Part shown: in pieces, positions 16,052-24,222 of the stretch | Position numbering within the stretch: the first letter of the stretch is position 1 | How the letters are laid out: the number at the start of each line of letters is the position of its first letter | NCBI GenBank assembly: GCA_024683485.1 | Contig: JAIKYD010000098.1 | Span: 1-35,411 of the forward strand | DNA length: 35,411 bases | Source of the DNA: Saccharofermentans sp. | GTDB lineage: Bacteria; Bacillota; Clostridia; Saccharofermentanales; Saccharofermentanaceae | Direction: 5' to 3' | The notes under the pieces: model-generated | Databases searched by the model: none | Told to the model about the DNA's origin: nothing | What the model saw: only the letters and a program-made list of their open reading frames with translations | Position numbers and translations under genes: made by a program

Positions 16052-18379
16052 TCAGCCGGCAGTGGCATCTATCGACGGGAGATAATCGCCGAAGATAGGA
16101 TTTGAAGTAATGAGCGGAACATCAGAGTCAAACTGCGCGTTGAAATATGCAGCCATGATCTTTTTCGCGATGACGACAGATGTGGAACCCCACTGACCCT
16201 TCTCAACAACGAGAGCAAGAGCTACCTCAGGGTTATCCTTGGGGGCATAACAGATGAACAGACCGTTGGAATACTCCTTGCGTGAATCCTCAAATCCGGT
16301 CTCCGCAGTACCGGTCTTACATACCATCTCGACCGGATAATCATCGAACTGGCCGTCCGCACTGGACCACCATCTGTCAGTGCCTTTGTAAACGCACCAC
16401 ATCGCGTTTCTTACAGCCTCGATGTTTTCTTCTGCTATTCCGATATCCACTGACTCCGTCTGTCCCTGATAAAGGATCGTACCGTCACTTGCAACAACCT
16501 TGTCAACAACATACGGCTTGCAGAGTTTATTCGTTGCAATACCGCATGTGTATCTGCAGAGCTGAAGGATCGTAAAGCAGTTATCAAACTGACCGATCGA
16601 AGCCTGTGCCGTATTTGACGGGAACCAGGTCTTATCATAAACGGACTGTCTTGTAAGTCTCTTATGCTCGCGGCTTGACATGACACCGGATATCTCACCC
16701 GGAAGGTCAATTCCGGACTTGACGCCGAGCCCGAATCTGTTAGCCATGGCTGAGATATTATCGATACCGGTCATAATGCCGAGCTTCATAAAATAGATAT
16801 TGCATGACTGTGCCATAGCGTCATCGAGGCTCAGATCACCGTGACCGTCATCAGGATACTCAAGGCATCTGAAGATCCATCCGTCAACATCCAATGGTCC
16901 CGGGCAGACTATCGTGTTACTGGTCGGGGTTATATCACCGGTCTCCAGACCCGCCAACGCTGTACAAGGCTTAAAGGTAGAACCTGGCGCATACATTGAC
17001 ATTATCGCACGGTTCCACAAAGGGAGATCCCCTTTTGTGATGTCCTGATACTCATCAAGACCAAGATAGTATTTTACCTGCTCTTTGGCCTGTTCGTCAC
17101 CGTAGTTCTGAAGGACAAAGTCATTAGGATCGTAGTTGGGATATGAACCCATGGCAATAACCGCACCTGTATTGACGTTCATCATAACGAAAGCTCCCGC
17201 AGAAGCAACCTTATAACCTGTCTGGTTCATCTGCTCGGATTCCTTAGCCTCAAGAATATATTCCTTGAGAGCCTGAGTTCCTACTTCCTGGATATGGGAA
17301 TCGATCGTCAGGTAAACTGTCGCTCCCTCCTGCGGAGCAGTTCCGTAATCATGGGGAACGAACAGACCTTCCTCCCCGTTTACCGTCCAGATGCTGTAAG
17401 GCGTAATTCCGCTGCTGCCGTGCAGATATCTTTCCATCTGCGACTCGACACCGGATTTTCCTACGACCTCATCACTTGTATAACCGAACTTGGACAGATC
17501 CTGATAAGTTACACTCGATATCTTACCTACATATCCCAATACATGACTGGCATACAGAGCCTCCGAGGAGTATGTTCTTGCATATTCCTTGCCTGATACG
17601 ACTCCAAGATAATGATAATTCTGTTCTTCAAGTTTTCTGATAAGCTCAGCGGGCACATCCGTAGCAATCTTAACCGGAGTTCCCTTGATAAATGCCCAGT
17701 TATCAGAAAAGATCTGATATCTGATCCTTATGATCCTGTAAGCTTCTTCTATCGTGTAATTGTTGTCTATATTGAATTTTCGTCTCAGATAAAGGAAAAA
17801 CACGTTAGGATCCGTCTTTACATAATCATCAGTGAAAGTAACGATAACGCCTGCGGAGTAGTCCTTAAGATCGAAAAGATTCGAATCGGTCTGCCAGAGC
17901 CTGATCTTATCTTCTGCCTTAAGGAATCTTGCTTTCGGATCAAGGACAAAATACTGGTCAAGATCAGAAACGCTTATGCAATGATACTCGTCGAAAAGAT
18001 AACTTAACTCAAGACACAGCTCATTAAGGGACTCATCATCCATATACGCATTGGCTAACATTACTGTGTCGTATTCAACAGAAGAAGCAAGAAGCACTCC
18101 CCTGCTGTCATATATGTCACCTCTCGGAGCCTGCGAGACATACTGTCTTACCACACCTGATGAACTCTGTGACAGGGTGTTCTGATAATCCGAGAATTGA
18201 AGACTGGTCGTCATAACAAGGATAGCCACACCAAAGGCAACAAATATCACGCCCAGAACCAGATACCTGTTGGTAAGGAAATCAAAAGCACGCCTTAAGA
18301 ACGAGGTATTCTCGTTCTTCCCGCCTTTCTCGGCGTTATGGTCAAATGCACCGTAATCGTCTATCAGATTCCCAGCCAT
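16052..18379 (-). CDS. mrdA: Penicillin-binding protein 2 (class B, elongation)
   Basis: This 775-residue transpeptidase has an N-terminal cytoplasmic stretch, one transmembrane helix (~39-60), a PBP dimerisation domain (RGDIYDSRG at 86-94 through GKSGVE near 311) and a transpeptidase domain. The active-site motifs are STFK (S467, K470), SCN (525-527) and KTG (688-690). It cross-links peptidoglycan during side-wall elongation and is a beta-lactam target. Its start overlaps the end of mreD by 16 nt, and mreC-mreD-mrdA is the standard elongasome order, which supports the PBP2 assignment over the septal PBP3. It is somewhat longer than typical Gram-negative PBP2 (~630 residues), as is common in Bacillota. 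Confidence 0.94.
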   Translation of the reverse strand: MAGNLIDDYGAFDHNAEKGGKNENTSFLRRAFDFLTNRYLVLGVIFVAFGVAILVMTTSLQFSDYQNTLSQSSSGVVRQYVSQAPRGDIYDSRGVLLASSVEYDTVMLANAYMDDESLNELCLELSYLFDEYHCISVSDLDQYFVLDPKARFLKAEDKIRLWQTDSNLFDLKDYSAGVIVTFTDDYVKTDPNVFFLYLRRKFNIDNNYTIEEAYRIIRIRYQIFSDNWAFIKGTPVKIATDVPAELIRKLEEQNYHYLGVVSGKEYARTYSSEALYASHVLGYVGKISSVTYQDLSKFGYTSDEVVGKSGVESQMERYLHGSSGITPYSIWTVNGEEGLFVPHDYGTAPQEGATVYLTIDSHIQEVGTQALKEYILEAKESEQMNQTGYKVASAGAFVMMNVNTGAVIAMGSYPNYDPNDFVLQNYGDEQAKEQVKYYLGLDEYQDITKGDLPLWNRAIMSMYAPGSTFKPCTALAGLETGDITPTSNTIVCPGPLDVDGWIFRCLEYPDDGHGDLSLDDAMAQSCNIYFMKLGIMTGIDNISAMANRFGLGVKSGIDLPGEISGVMSSREHKRLTRQSVYDKTWFPSNTAQASIGQFDNCFTILQLCRYTCGIATNKLCKPYVVDKVVASDGTILYQGQTESVDIGIAEENIEAVRNAMWCVYKGTDRWWSSADGQFDDYPVEMVCKTGTAETGFEDSRKEYSNGLFICYAPKDNPEVALALVVEKGQWGSTSVVIAKKIMAAYFNAQFDSDVPLITSNPIFGDYLPSIDATAG

Positions 18380-18999
18380 GTGCCCTCACCCTTATTATCA
18401 ATGATCTCGTCCTTTTTCGCTTTTCCTTTGAAAGAGACAGGTCCGAGAAATCTAAGCAGAACAATCATCGGAATAGATGCTGCCGTATTGAGAAGCAGCT
18501 GCGGCAGGTATGAATAGACCAGAGCCGTGAGCGGATCATATATACCCGAACCGGTTCCCGCCAGAGTACTCCAGCCGTAAACAATAATGTATCCGGCGAA
18601 TTTGTAACATGTAGTAGCAAATATGACCGCAACAATAGAGAACGGAATATTCCTGTGCATCCTCTCGGTAAAGAAAGATGCACCTATGATTCCGGCTGCA
18701 AAGAGCGTAAATGCCCCGATAAACGCGGTCACCCTTACGTCACCGTCAAGTCCGACTACGGCAGGCGGCGAGAAAGCATCTCTTACCAGACCGCAGATAA
18801 AGCCAACGGCTGCGCCATCCCAGAAACCGTTGAAATAACCGGACAACACAACAAATACAAACACAAGATCGGCAGTCTGTCCGGCAAAACTGAACGTGTC
18901 AGGAAATGAGACCTGAAAAGACGAGAGCAGAATGATGTAGATCGCGTAAACGATCACCTTTCTGACTCTAGCTTTTGTATCACCGGCAAAAACACGCAT
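18364..18999 (-). CDS. mreD: Rod shape-determining protein MreD
   Basis: This 211-residue multi-pass membrane protein has five to six hydrophobic helices, with the MreD-like segment GQTADLVFVFVVLSGYFNG followed by GFICGLVRDAF. MreD couples MreC and the Rod machinery at the membrane; the family is poorly conserved, so position is part of the evidence. It lies 22 nt after mreC and overlaps mrdA by 16 nt. It is slightly longer than usual because of charged tails at both ends (KGKAKKDE near the C terminus). Confidence 0.88.
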   Translation of the reverse strand: MRVFAGDTKARVRKVIVYAIYIILLSSFQVSFPDTFSFAGQTADLVFVFVVLSGYFNGFWDGAAVGFICGLVRDAFSPPAVVGLDGDVRVTAFIGAFTLFAAGIIGASFFTERMHRNIPFSIVAVIFATTCYKFAGYIIVYGWSTLAGTGSGIYDPLTALVYSYLPQLLLNTAASIPMIVLLRFLGPVSFKGKAKKDEIIDNKGEGTWLGI

Positions 19000-19021
19000 G
19001 ACCTTACACCTGAAATTTTGA

Positions 19022-19900
19022 TCAACCTGAGGTTACAACAGAAGATTCTTCCGTCTTCTCGACATAGGGAATCATGATAAATACATCTTCAAGTTTTCCT
19101 ATCTCCGAATATGGGTTCAAAGTCGCAGTTACATCCAAAGGATTGGAATAATCCACGGACTCAATAACACCTATCGGAATACCTTCCGGGAACAAACCGC
19201 CATCACCGGATGTAACGATCTCCATTCCTGGTTCAAGCCTGACGTCAGGATCCACTCCCCTTATAAGACACAGACCGTGTCTCTTGAGTTCAGCATCTCC
19301 GACAACCATAAATGTCGCACCATTGACCTCATTTACCTTGCCGGCAACAGCGAAGCCCTCATGCAGCAAAGGAAGTACTCTTGATTCGGTATCAGAGGAC
19401 TCGATAACACGGCCAACCAGGTTCATCTCAACGTCGAGGACAGGATATGAATTACCCTGTTCAAGCACGATGCCGTCCGCAGATCCCGCGTTGAGCCTTA
19501 TCGTTGAGAACCACTCATCCGATTCACGCGACAGGATGGCTGCTCCGTAAATTACATAGTTGCTGAACGTATCCTTGATATGAAGCGCATCTTTGAGCTC
19601 CTCATATCTTAATGCGGCTTCCTCATTCTGGGTAAGATGATATCTTAAATCCGCTATCTGTTCCTTTAATGCCTTGTTTTCTTCTCTTATCGCAATACCG
19701 TCAGTTATAGCCGACCAGAAATCCGTTATAGAGTCTCCGGCCTTTTTAACCGCGGACTGCGCAGGCGTAGTTACCAGCTGAACCGGCTTTAAGAGCTTTT
19801 TGACGGGGCTGCCGGGAAGCAGGCTCAAAATGGCACATGCCGCCAATACAAGCAGAACGATCAGTGCTATGAACCATTTTGACTTTAACAGTTTTTTCAA
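19022..19900 (-). CDS. mreC: Rod shape-determining protein MreC
   Basis: This 292-residue protein has an N-terminal membrane anchor (~9-28), a coiled coil (~70-110, REENKALKEQIADL) and the beta-barrel MreC domain (~118-275) with the recognisable SADGIVLEQG and VTSGDGGLFPEGIPIG segments. It scaffolds the elongasome outside the membrane and activates PBP2-RodA. Translation starts at a TTG at 19900, with CAGGAG 7 nt upstream and no better ATG. mreB, usually just upstream, is absent: a SEC-C protein gene precedes it by 26 nt. Confidence 0.93.
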   Translation of the reverse strand: MKKLLKSKWFIALIVLLVLAACAILSLLPGSPVKKLLKPVQLVTTPAQSAVKKAGDSITDFWSAITDGIAIREENKALKEQIADLRYHLTQNEEAALRYEELKDALHIKDTFSNYVIYGAAILSRESDEWFSTIRLNAGSADGIVLEQGNSYPVLDVEMNLVGRVIESSDTESRVLPLLHEGFAVAGKVNEVNGATFMVVGDAELKRHGLCLIRGVDPDVRLEPGMEIVTSGDGGLFPEGIPIGVIESVDYSNPLDVTATLNPYSEIGKLEDVFIMIPYVEKTEESSVVTSG

Positions 19901-19926
19901 GAAAACACTCCTGACGCGTTAACGGA

Positions 19927-20451
19927 TCAACCCTTCTTACCGCAGCAGTTCTTATATTTCTTGCCGGAACCACAGGGACAGGGATCATTACGGCCAATCT
20001 TGTCGGAATGAGCCATGTTGTTCTCACGGTATTCTCTTGTGATCTTGTTTCTCTTCTCTTCGGTAAGGATATCCTTCCAAGCCTTGATGTTATAAAGCCA
20101 GTCAGCTTTTGCATCACGCATATTGTAATAGAGCTTCTCATAATCGATGTCGAGCTTGAGCTGATAATCATCATCGATAGCTTCCATATCAATATCATCA
20201 GCGTTTGTAAGGCTTGACTTGATACCATCGATAAAGCCTACGAACACATCCATTGAATCCTTGGGGAAATCAAGTTTCTTCGACAGTTCAGCTGCCGTAC
20301 CGCTAAGAAATTCACCGTTATCAGGATATGCTCCGAGGATCTTCTCGTATGCAACCTTCTCAAGTGCATAATAACGGTTGATATATTCAACATATGCCTG
20401 TCTGTTGGTTGTATCTTCTGATTTATCCATCCAGGTCTTGTAATAACTCAT
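19927..20451 (-). CDS. SEC-C zinc-motif protein of unknown function
   Basis: The 174-residue protein ends in [19 protein letters not shown], the SEC-C zinc-binding motif also found at the C terminus of SecA and in many small uncharacterised proteins. The first ~150 residues are mostly charged and probably helical ([15 protein letters not shown]), with no family I recognise. GGAGG precedes the start. It is 30 nt after the isocitrate dehydrogenase gene and 26 nt before mreC, so it may be co-transcribed with both. The motif predicts zinc binding and perhaps contact with ribosomes or SecB-like partners, but no function can be assigned. Confidence 0.8.
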   Translation of the reverse strand: MSYYKTWMDKSEDTTNRQAYVEYINRYYALEKVAYEKILGAYPDNGEFLSGTAAELSKKLDFPKDSMDVFVGFIDGIKSSLTNADDIDMEAIDDDYQLKLDIDYEKLYYNMRDAKADWLYNIKAWKDILTEEKRNKITREYRENNMAHSDKIGRNDPCPCGSGKKYKNCCGKKG

Positions 20452-20481
20452 TTTGTCTTATCCTCCGAAATTGAACTGTTA

Positions 20482-21678
20482 TTAAATTCTTGCGGCTACA
20501 GCCTTAAGGAATTCCTCGGTCGTAACCGTCTTCTTGTTATCGTTATCAAGGAGATTATTGAGGTCACCAGTGATGATTCCCTCCTCAATCGTCTCAATAG
20601 AAGCCTTCTCGATCCTGTCAGCAAAAGCCTCCAGTTCAGGAAGTTCATCAAGCTGTGCTCTCTTTCTGAGTGCACCTGACCATGCGAAAAGCGTAGCCAT
20701 AGGGTTGGTCGATGTCTGCTCACCTTTAAGATGCCTGTAATAATGTCTGGTAACAGTACCGTGAGCAGCCTCGTACTCGTAAACGCCCTTGGGTGATACA
20801 AGAACAGAAGTCATCATGGCAAGCGATCCGCAGGCGGAAGCAAGCATATCACTCATGACATCACCGTCATAATTCTTTAGTGCCCATACAAAACCGCCGG
20901 AAGAGCGCATTACTCTCGCGACAGCATCATCGATAAGCGTATAGAAATATGTGATTCCTGCAGCTTCGAACTTCTCTTTATACTCGTTATCGTACTTAGC
21001 CTGGAAAATATCCTTAAAGCGTCTGTCATATGTCTTGGAGATCGTATCCTTGGTTGCAAACCAGAGATCCTGCTTCGTATCCAAAGCATACTGGAAGCAT
21101 GAACTTGCAAAAGCCTCAATGGACTTATCAGTGTTGTAAAGTCCCTGTACGATTCCGTTCTCTTTATACTCAAAGATCGTCTGGCGTTCAGATCTGCCGT
21201 CGGGATATGTGATAACGAGATCAGCCCTTGCAGGACCTTCAACACTGAGTTCTGTGTCTCTGTAAACATCACCGTATGCGTGTCTGGCAATAGTGATCGG
21301 CTTTTCCCAGCAGGATACAAAAGGCTTTATTCCCTTAACAAGGATAGGAGCTCTGAATACTGTACCGTCAAGAATGGCTCTGATCGTACCATTAGGACTC
21401 TTCCACATCGTATGGAGGTCATATTCGGTCATTCTCTGTGCATTGGGAGTGATGGTTGCACACTTGACGGCAACACCGAGTTCATTTGTCCTGTTGGCAG
21501 CATCGATAGTGACCTGATCTGCGGTCTCATCCCTGTGCTTCAATCCGAGATCGAAATACTCGGTCTTAAGATCAACGTTAGGTAAAATGATGATGTCCTT
21601 GATCTGCTTCCAGATTATTCTGGTCATCTCGTCCCCGTCCATCTCAACAAGCGGGGTCTTCATCTGAATCTTAGCCAT
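20482..21678 (-). CDS. icd: NADP-dependent isocitrate dehydrogenase, eukaryotic-like homodimeric type
   Basis: This 398-residue enzyme oxidatively decarboxylates isocitrate to 2-oxoglutarate, making NADPH. It belongs to the subfamily that includes human IDH1/IDH2 rather than to the E. coli type: MDGDEMTRIIW at the N terminus, KSPNGTIR, the isocitrate-binding arginines in RAPILVKGIKPFV, the metal-site block LIDDAVARVMRSSGGFVWALKNYDGDV and the NADP block EAAHGTVTRHYYRHLKG. GGAG lies 5 nt before the ATG. In anaerobic clostridia this enzyme usually supplies 2-oxoglutarate for glutamate synthesis rather than a full TCA cycle. It is separated from holA by 146 nt and probably begins its own transcript. 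Confidence 0.95.
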   Translation of the reverse strand: MAKIQMKTPLVEMDGDEMTRIIWKQIKDIIILPNVDLKTEYFDLGLKHRDETADQVTIDAANRTNELGVAVKCATITPNAQRMTEYDLHTMWKSPNGTIRAILDGTVFRAPILVKGIKPFVSCWEKPITIARHAYGDVYRDTELSVEGPARADLVITYPDGRSERQTIFEYKENGIVQGLYNTDKSIEAFASSCFQYALDTKQDLWFATKDTISKTYDRRFKDIFQAKYDNEYKEKFEAAGITYFYTLIDDAVARVMRSSGGFVWALKNYDGDVMSDMLASACGSLAMMTSVLVSPKGVYEYEAAHGTVTRHYYRHLKGEQTSTNPMATLFAWSGALRKRAQLDELPELEAFADRIEKASIETIEEGIITGDLNNLLDNDNKKTVTTEEFLKAVAARI

Positions 21679-21797
21679 AAAATCTCCATTCTATTAATAA
21701 AATCTAAAAGATTTTAAGACATTAAGGCTTTAACGTCAAATCTGAAAATGCGGAAAAACTTATGTAAAAACAACGAAAATCAACCGAAACTGCCGGA

Positions 21798-21832
21798 GTG
21801 CCTCAAATGCTCAGGATAACAATCTCAGGCAC
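21798..21832 (-). terminator. Possible hairpin at the 3' end of holA
   Basis: GTGCCT (21798-21803) pairs with AGGCAC (21827-21832) around a long loop, overlapping the last codons of holA. No clear T-run follows on the minus strand. It is a weak candidate for an end-of-transcript structure ahead of the isocitrate dehydrogenase gene. Confidence 0.25.
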
Positions 21833-22865
21833 CCGTTCTAGCACATGCCTTGACCAGAACTATCTCCAGCGAATACCTCTCATCGATCAGACCATGCTTA
21901 AACTCACTGTCCGAGTCGGAAGCAGTAAGATACAGACTGATAAGACTGCTCATGCTGAAATTCCTGGCTTGAGAAACAAGTTTTTTTGCCCTGAAATCAT
22001 TCATTCCGGCCCGCTCTACGAGCACATTTGCATTACCGGCTTCTTTAGCCATGATCAGGGCCTTGATGTGATTTATTATGGATACTCTTATCCTTGCAAG
22101 CGGTTCCTTGTTGGCAATAAGCTTATCCATGGTTCCCAATGCTATGCTGGCATTACCGCTTCCACATGCATCCATGATATCGAAAATCTTTCCGCTCAGA
22201 TCAGCCGGACAGCAAAGCTCGACTATATCCGGAGTTATTTCTGAATACCCTTTGCCCTGGCAATAAAGAGTGAGTTTATTGATCTCATTTACGAGTTCCA
22301 TCATGTTGCCGGAGCATCTTGAAGCCATTGATTCTGCAGCCTCATAGCCGATCCTCAGGTTTTCCTTGGCAAATCTGTTGCTGATCCAGCCTGTCAGTTC
22401 ACTTTCTTCAAATCCGCTCATAGAAGCAACCGTTCCAAACTGCAGGAATGCCTTAAATGCTTTCTTCCTGCTGTCCACAGTCTCCTCAAAGAAAACCACA
22501 ACCACCGAAGACGGTATGTTTTTCAGCACATCGAGTTCCTTATCAGACAGTTCCTTCCCGGGAAGTCCGGACTGCTTTATTACGATCAGTCTTTTCGGTG
22601 ACATCCACGGAGGCATTGAGACCAGCTCCTCAAGTCTGTTCATCTCAAATCTGTCACCTGTCCGGGTATCGATCACAGAATAGTCCATATCTTCGGCACC
22701 TTCCCCGAGGCATGCCTTCTTGAGCATTGAAACAGCTCCATCGATCATGTAACTCTCGGTGCCGTATAACAGTACAAGACCCAAAGAATCTGGCTCTTTA
22801 TTGATCTTTGAAAGCATCTGACGGGAATTCAAAACTCCCTTGGGAAGGGTTTTCGCTTTTGCCAA
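21825..22865 (-). CDS. holA: DNA polymerase III delta subunit
   Basis: This 346-residue protein is the clamp-loader delta subunit, which opens the beta sliding clamp. It shows the family pattern: a P-loop-like N-terminal region without a functional Walker motif (LVLLYGTESYMIDGAV), the DYSVIDTRTGD segment, a central RLIVIKQSG strand, and a C-terminal helical collar containing SGKIFDIMDACG and HIKALIMAKEAG. Translation starts at TTG 22865 because GGAGG lies 10 nt upstream, inside the last codons of the GH25 gene, and the next Met is 16 residues in. The 6-nt gap to the preceding gene implies translational coupling. Confidence 0.9.
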   Translation of the reverse strand: MAKAKTLPKGVLNSRQMLSKINKEPDSLGLVLLYGTESYMIDGAVSMLKKACLGEGAEDMDYSVIDTRTGDRFEMNRLEELVSMPPWMSPKRLIVIKQSGLPGKELSDKELDVLKNIPSSVVVVFFEETVDSRKKAFKAFLQFGTVASMSGFEESELTGWISNRFAKENLRIGYEAAESMASRCSGNMMELVNEINKLTLYCQGKGYSEITPDIVELCCPADLSGKIFDIMDACGSGNASIALGTMDKLIANKEPLARIRVSIINHIKALIMAKEAGNANVLVERAGMNDFRAKKLVSQARNFSMSSLISLYLTASDSDSEFKHGLIDERYSLEIVLVKACARTGA

Positions 22866-22871
22866 CCGGGA

Positions 22872-24074
22872 TCAACCTCCAAACAGGTGCGGATATTTGC
22901 TCTTGAACAGGATATCCGTATCACAGTCTTCTGAAATACCGTCTATCCTTCCTATCGAACCAGTCTGCCACATTGTGTAATCACCCTCATAGGATGTCTC
23001 TCTGACATAATGAGCGAGCCACACATCGTAACCTGCCGGTTCCCAAATGATCTCAAGATAGTACTTGCTTCCATAAAGTATTGTACTGTATCCGTTTGCT
23101 TCCATTATCCCTGCAAACTCATAAAACAGGTTGTTAATGTCAACGATGCTCATATTGTACTTCTGGAAATGTGACCAGCTCTCCCAGTCAAAAGCGACCG
23201 GAAGATCAAGTTCCTTGCCTTCAAGCACAGCCAGAAGTTCATCGCAATGATCATGCAATTCCTCAATGTCGCAGTCTGTCGAATAATAATATACTCCGAT
23301 CAGGAGACCTGCAGCCTTGGCATCTTCGTAATACTCTTCAAATTTACGGTCTTCGCCCAATTCACCGTTGTTGTAGATCATTGCCCTGAGCATTACGAAC
23401 TCACAACCGGCATCCCTGACCTTCTCAAAATCAATATCACCCTGATATCTGGAGACATCGATACCGTATGCAATATCACTGTCGGGATATCTGTCCATAA
23501 AATCGCTGTATGCCAGCGTTGTGTGCTCGGAGGAACCGCCTCCCCCACCGCCGCCACCGCCGCTCGGAACATAAACATTAACAGTCATGCTTCCGGTCTT
23601 GGTATTGCCGGCATCATCTGCCAATGTGAGAGTCAACGGATAACTGCCTGAATCAGACGTATCAACCTCACCTTCTATCAGAAGTTCAACATCACTGTCG
23701 CAGTCATCAACATATCCAATGTAACGCTGAATATCAAAATCAGAACCCACCTCCACGCTGACACTCTCAGGAAGGTTCAAAAAGAACGGTGCCGTTATAT
23801 CTTTCTCGGGCTGATTCATATGCGGGATCGACGGCGTTGGCGTAGCAGTCTGAGTCGGTGACGGTGAAGATGTTGGTGTAGCAGTAGGCAACGGTGTTAC
23901 TTCAGGCGTTGTCTCAGCGGTCGTCCCTTCAGTTTTTCTGTCTTTAACATCTCTATTGCGTTCTGTCTCACGGCTGTTCCCCGTCTTGCATCCTGTAAAA
24001 GACGCAACCGTTACCGCTACCGTCAAAACAACGGCAAATGACCTTTTTATCATCCTGTTGAACTCTTTTTGCAT
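22872..24074 (-). CDS. GH25 lysozyme-like lipoprotein with Ig-like domain
   Basis: This 400-residue exported protein has a lipoprotein signal ending in SFTGC (C29), a charged then Pro/Thr/Ser linker (~30-85), a bacterial Ig-like domain (~92-169) and a run of nine glycines (172-180). A GH25 muramidase domain (~200-398) follows, which would cut the N-acetylmuramic-GlcNAc bond of peptidoglycan. Key acidic residues are D206 in GIDVSRYQG and D296/E298 in AFDWES; YTMWQTGS near the end is also typical. CAGGAG precedes the ATG. Lipid anchoring and two flexible linkers suggest it works at the outer membrane face against the cell's own wall during growth or turnover. It lies 6 nt before holA, a pairing with no obvious functional logic. 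Confidence 0.92.
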   Translation of the reverse strand: MQKEFNRMIKRSFAVVLTVAVTVASFTGCKTGNSRETERNRDVKDRKTEGTTAETTPEVTPLPTATPTSSPSPTQTATPTPSIPHMNQPEKDITAPFFLNLPESVSVEVGSDFDIQRYIGYVDDCDSDVELLIEGEVDTSDSGSYPLTLTLADDAGNTKTGSMTVNVYVPSGGGGGGGGGSSEHTTLAYSDFMDRYPDSDIAYGIDVSRYQGDIDFEKVRDAGCEFVMLRAMIYNNGELGEDRKFEEYYEDAKAAGLLIGVYYYSTDCDIEELHDHCDELLAVLEGKELDLPVAFDWESWSHFQKYNMSIVDINNLFYEFAGIMEANGYSTILYGSKYYLEIIWEPAGYDVWLAHYVRETSYEGDYTMWQTGSIGRIDGISEDCDTDILFKSKYPHLFGG

Positions 24075-24222
24075 AATCTCCTGTCTCCGGGATCAATCCG
24101 GACCTTTCCTATTTTCCCATATGCGAATGAGTATAACAAACAAAATCAGGATTCCATTGCACATTATGGGGCAAAATATGGCAAAACTTTTGTCTAAGTA
24201 ACTGCTGGAAATACGACAAGAC

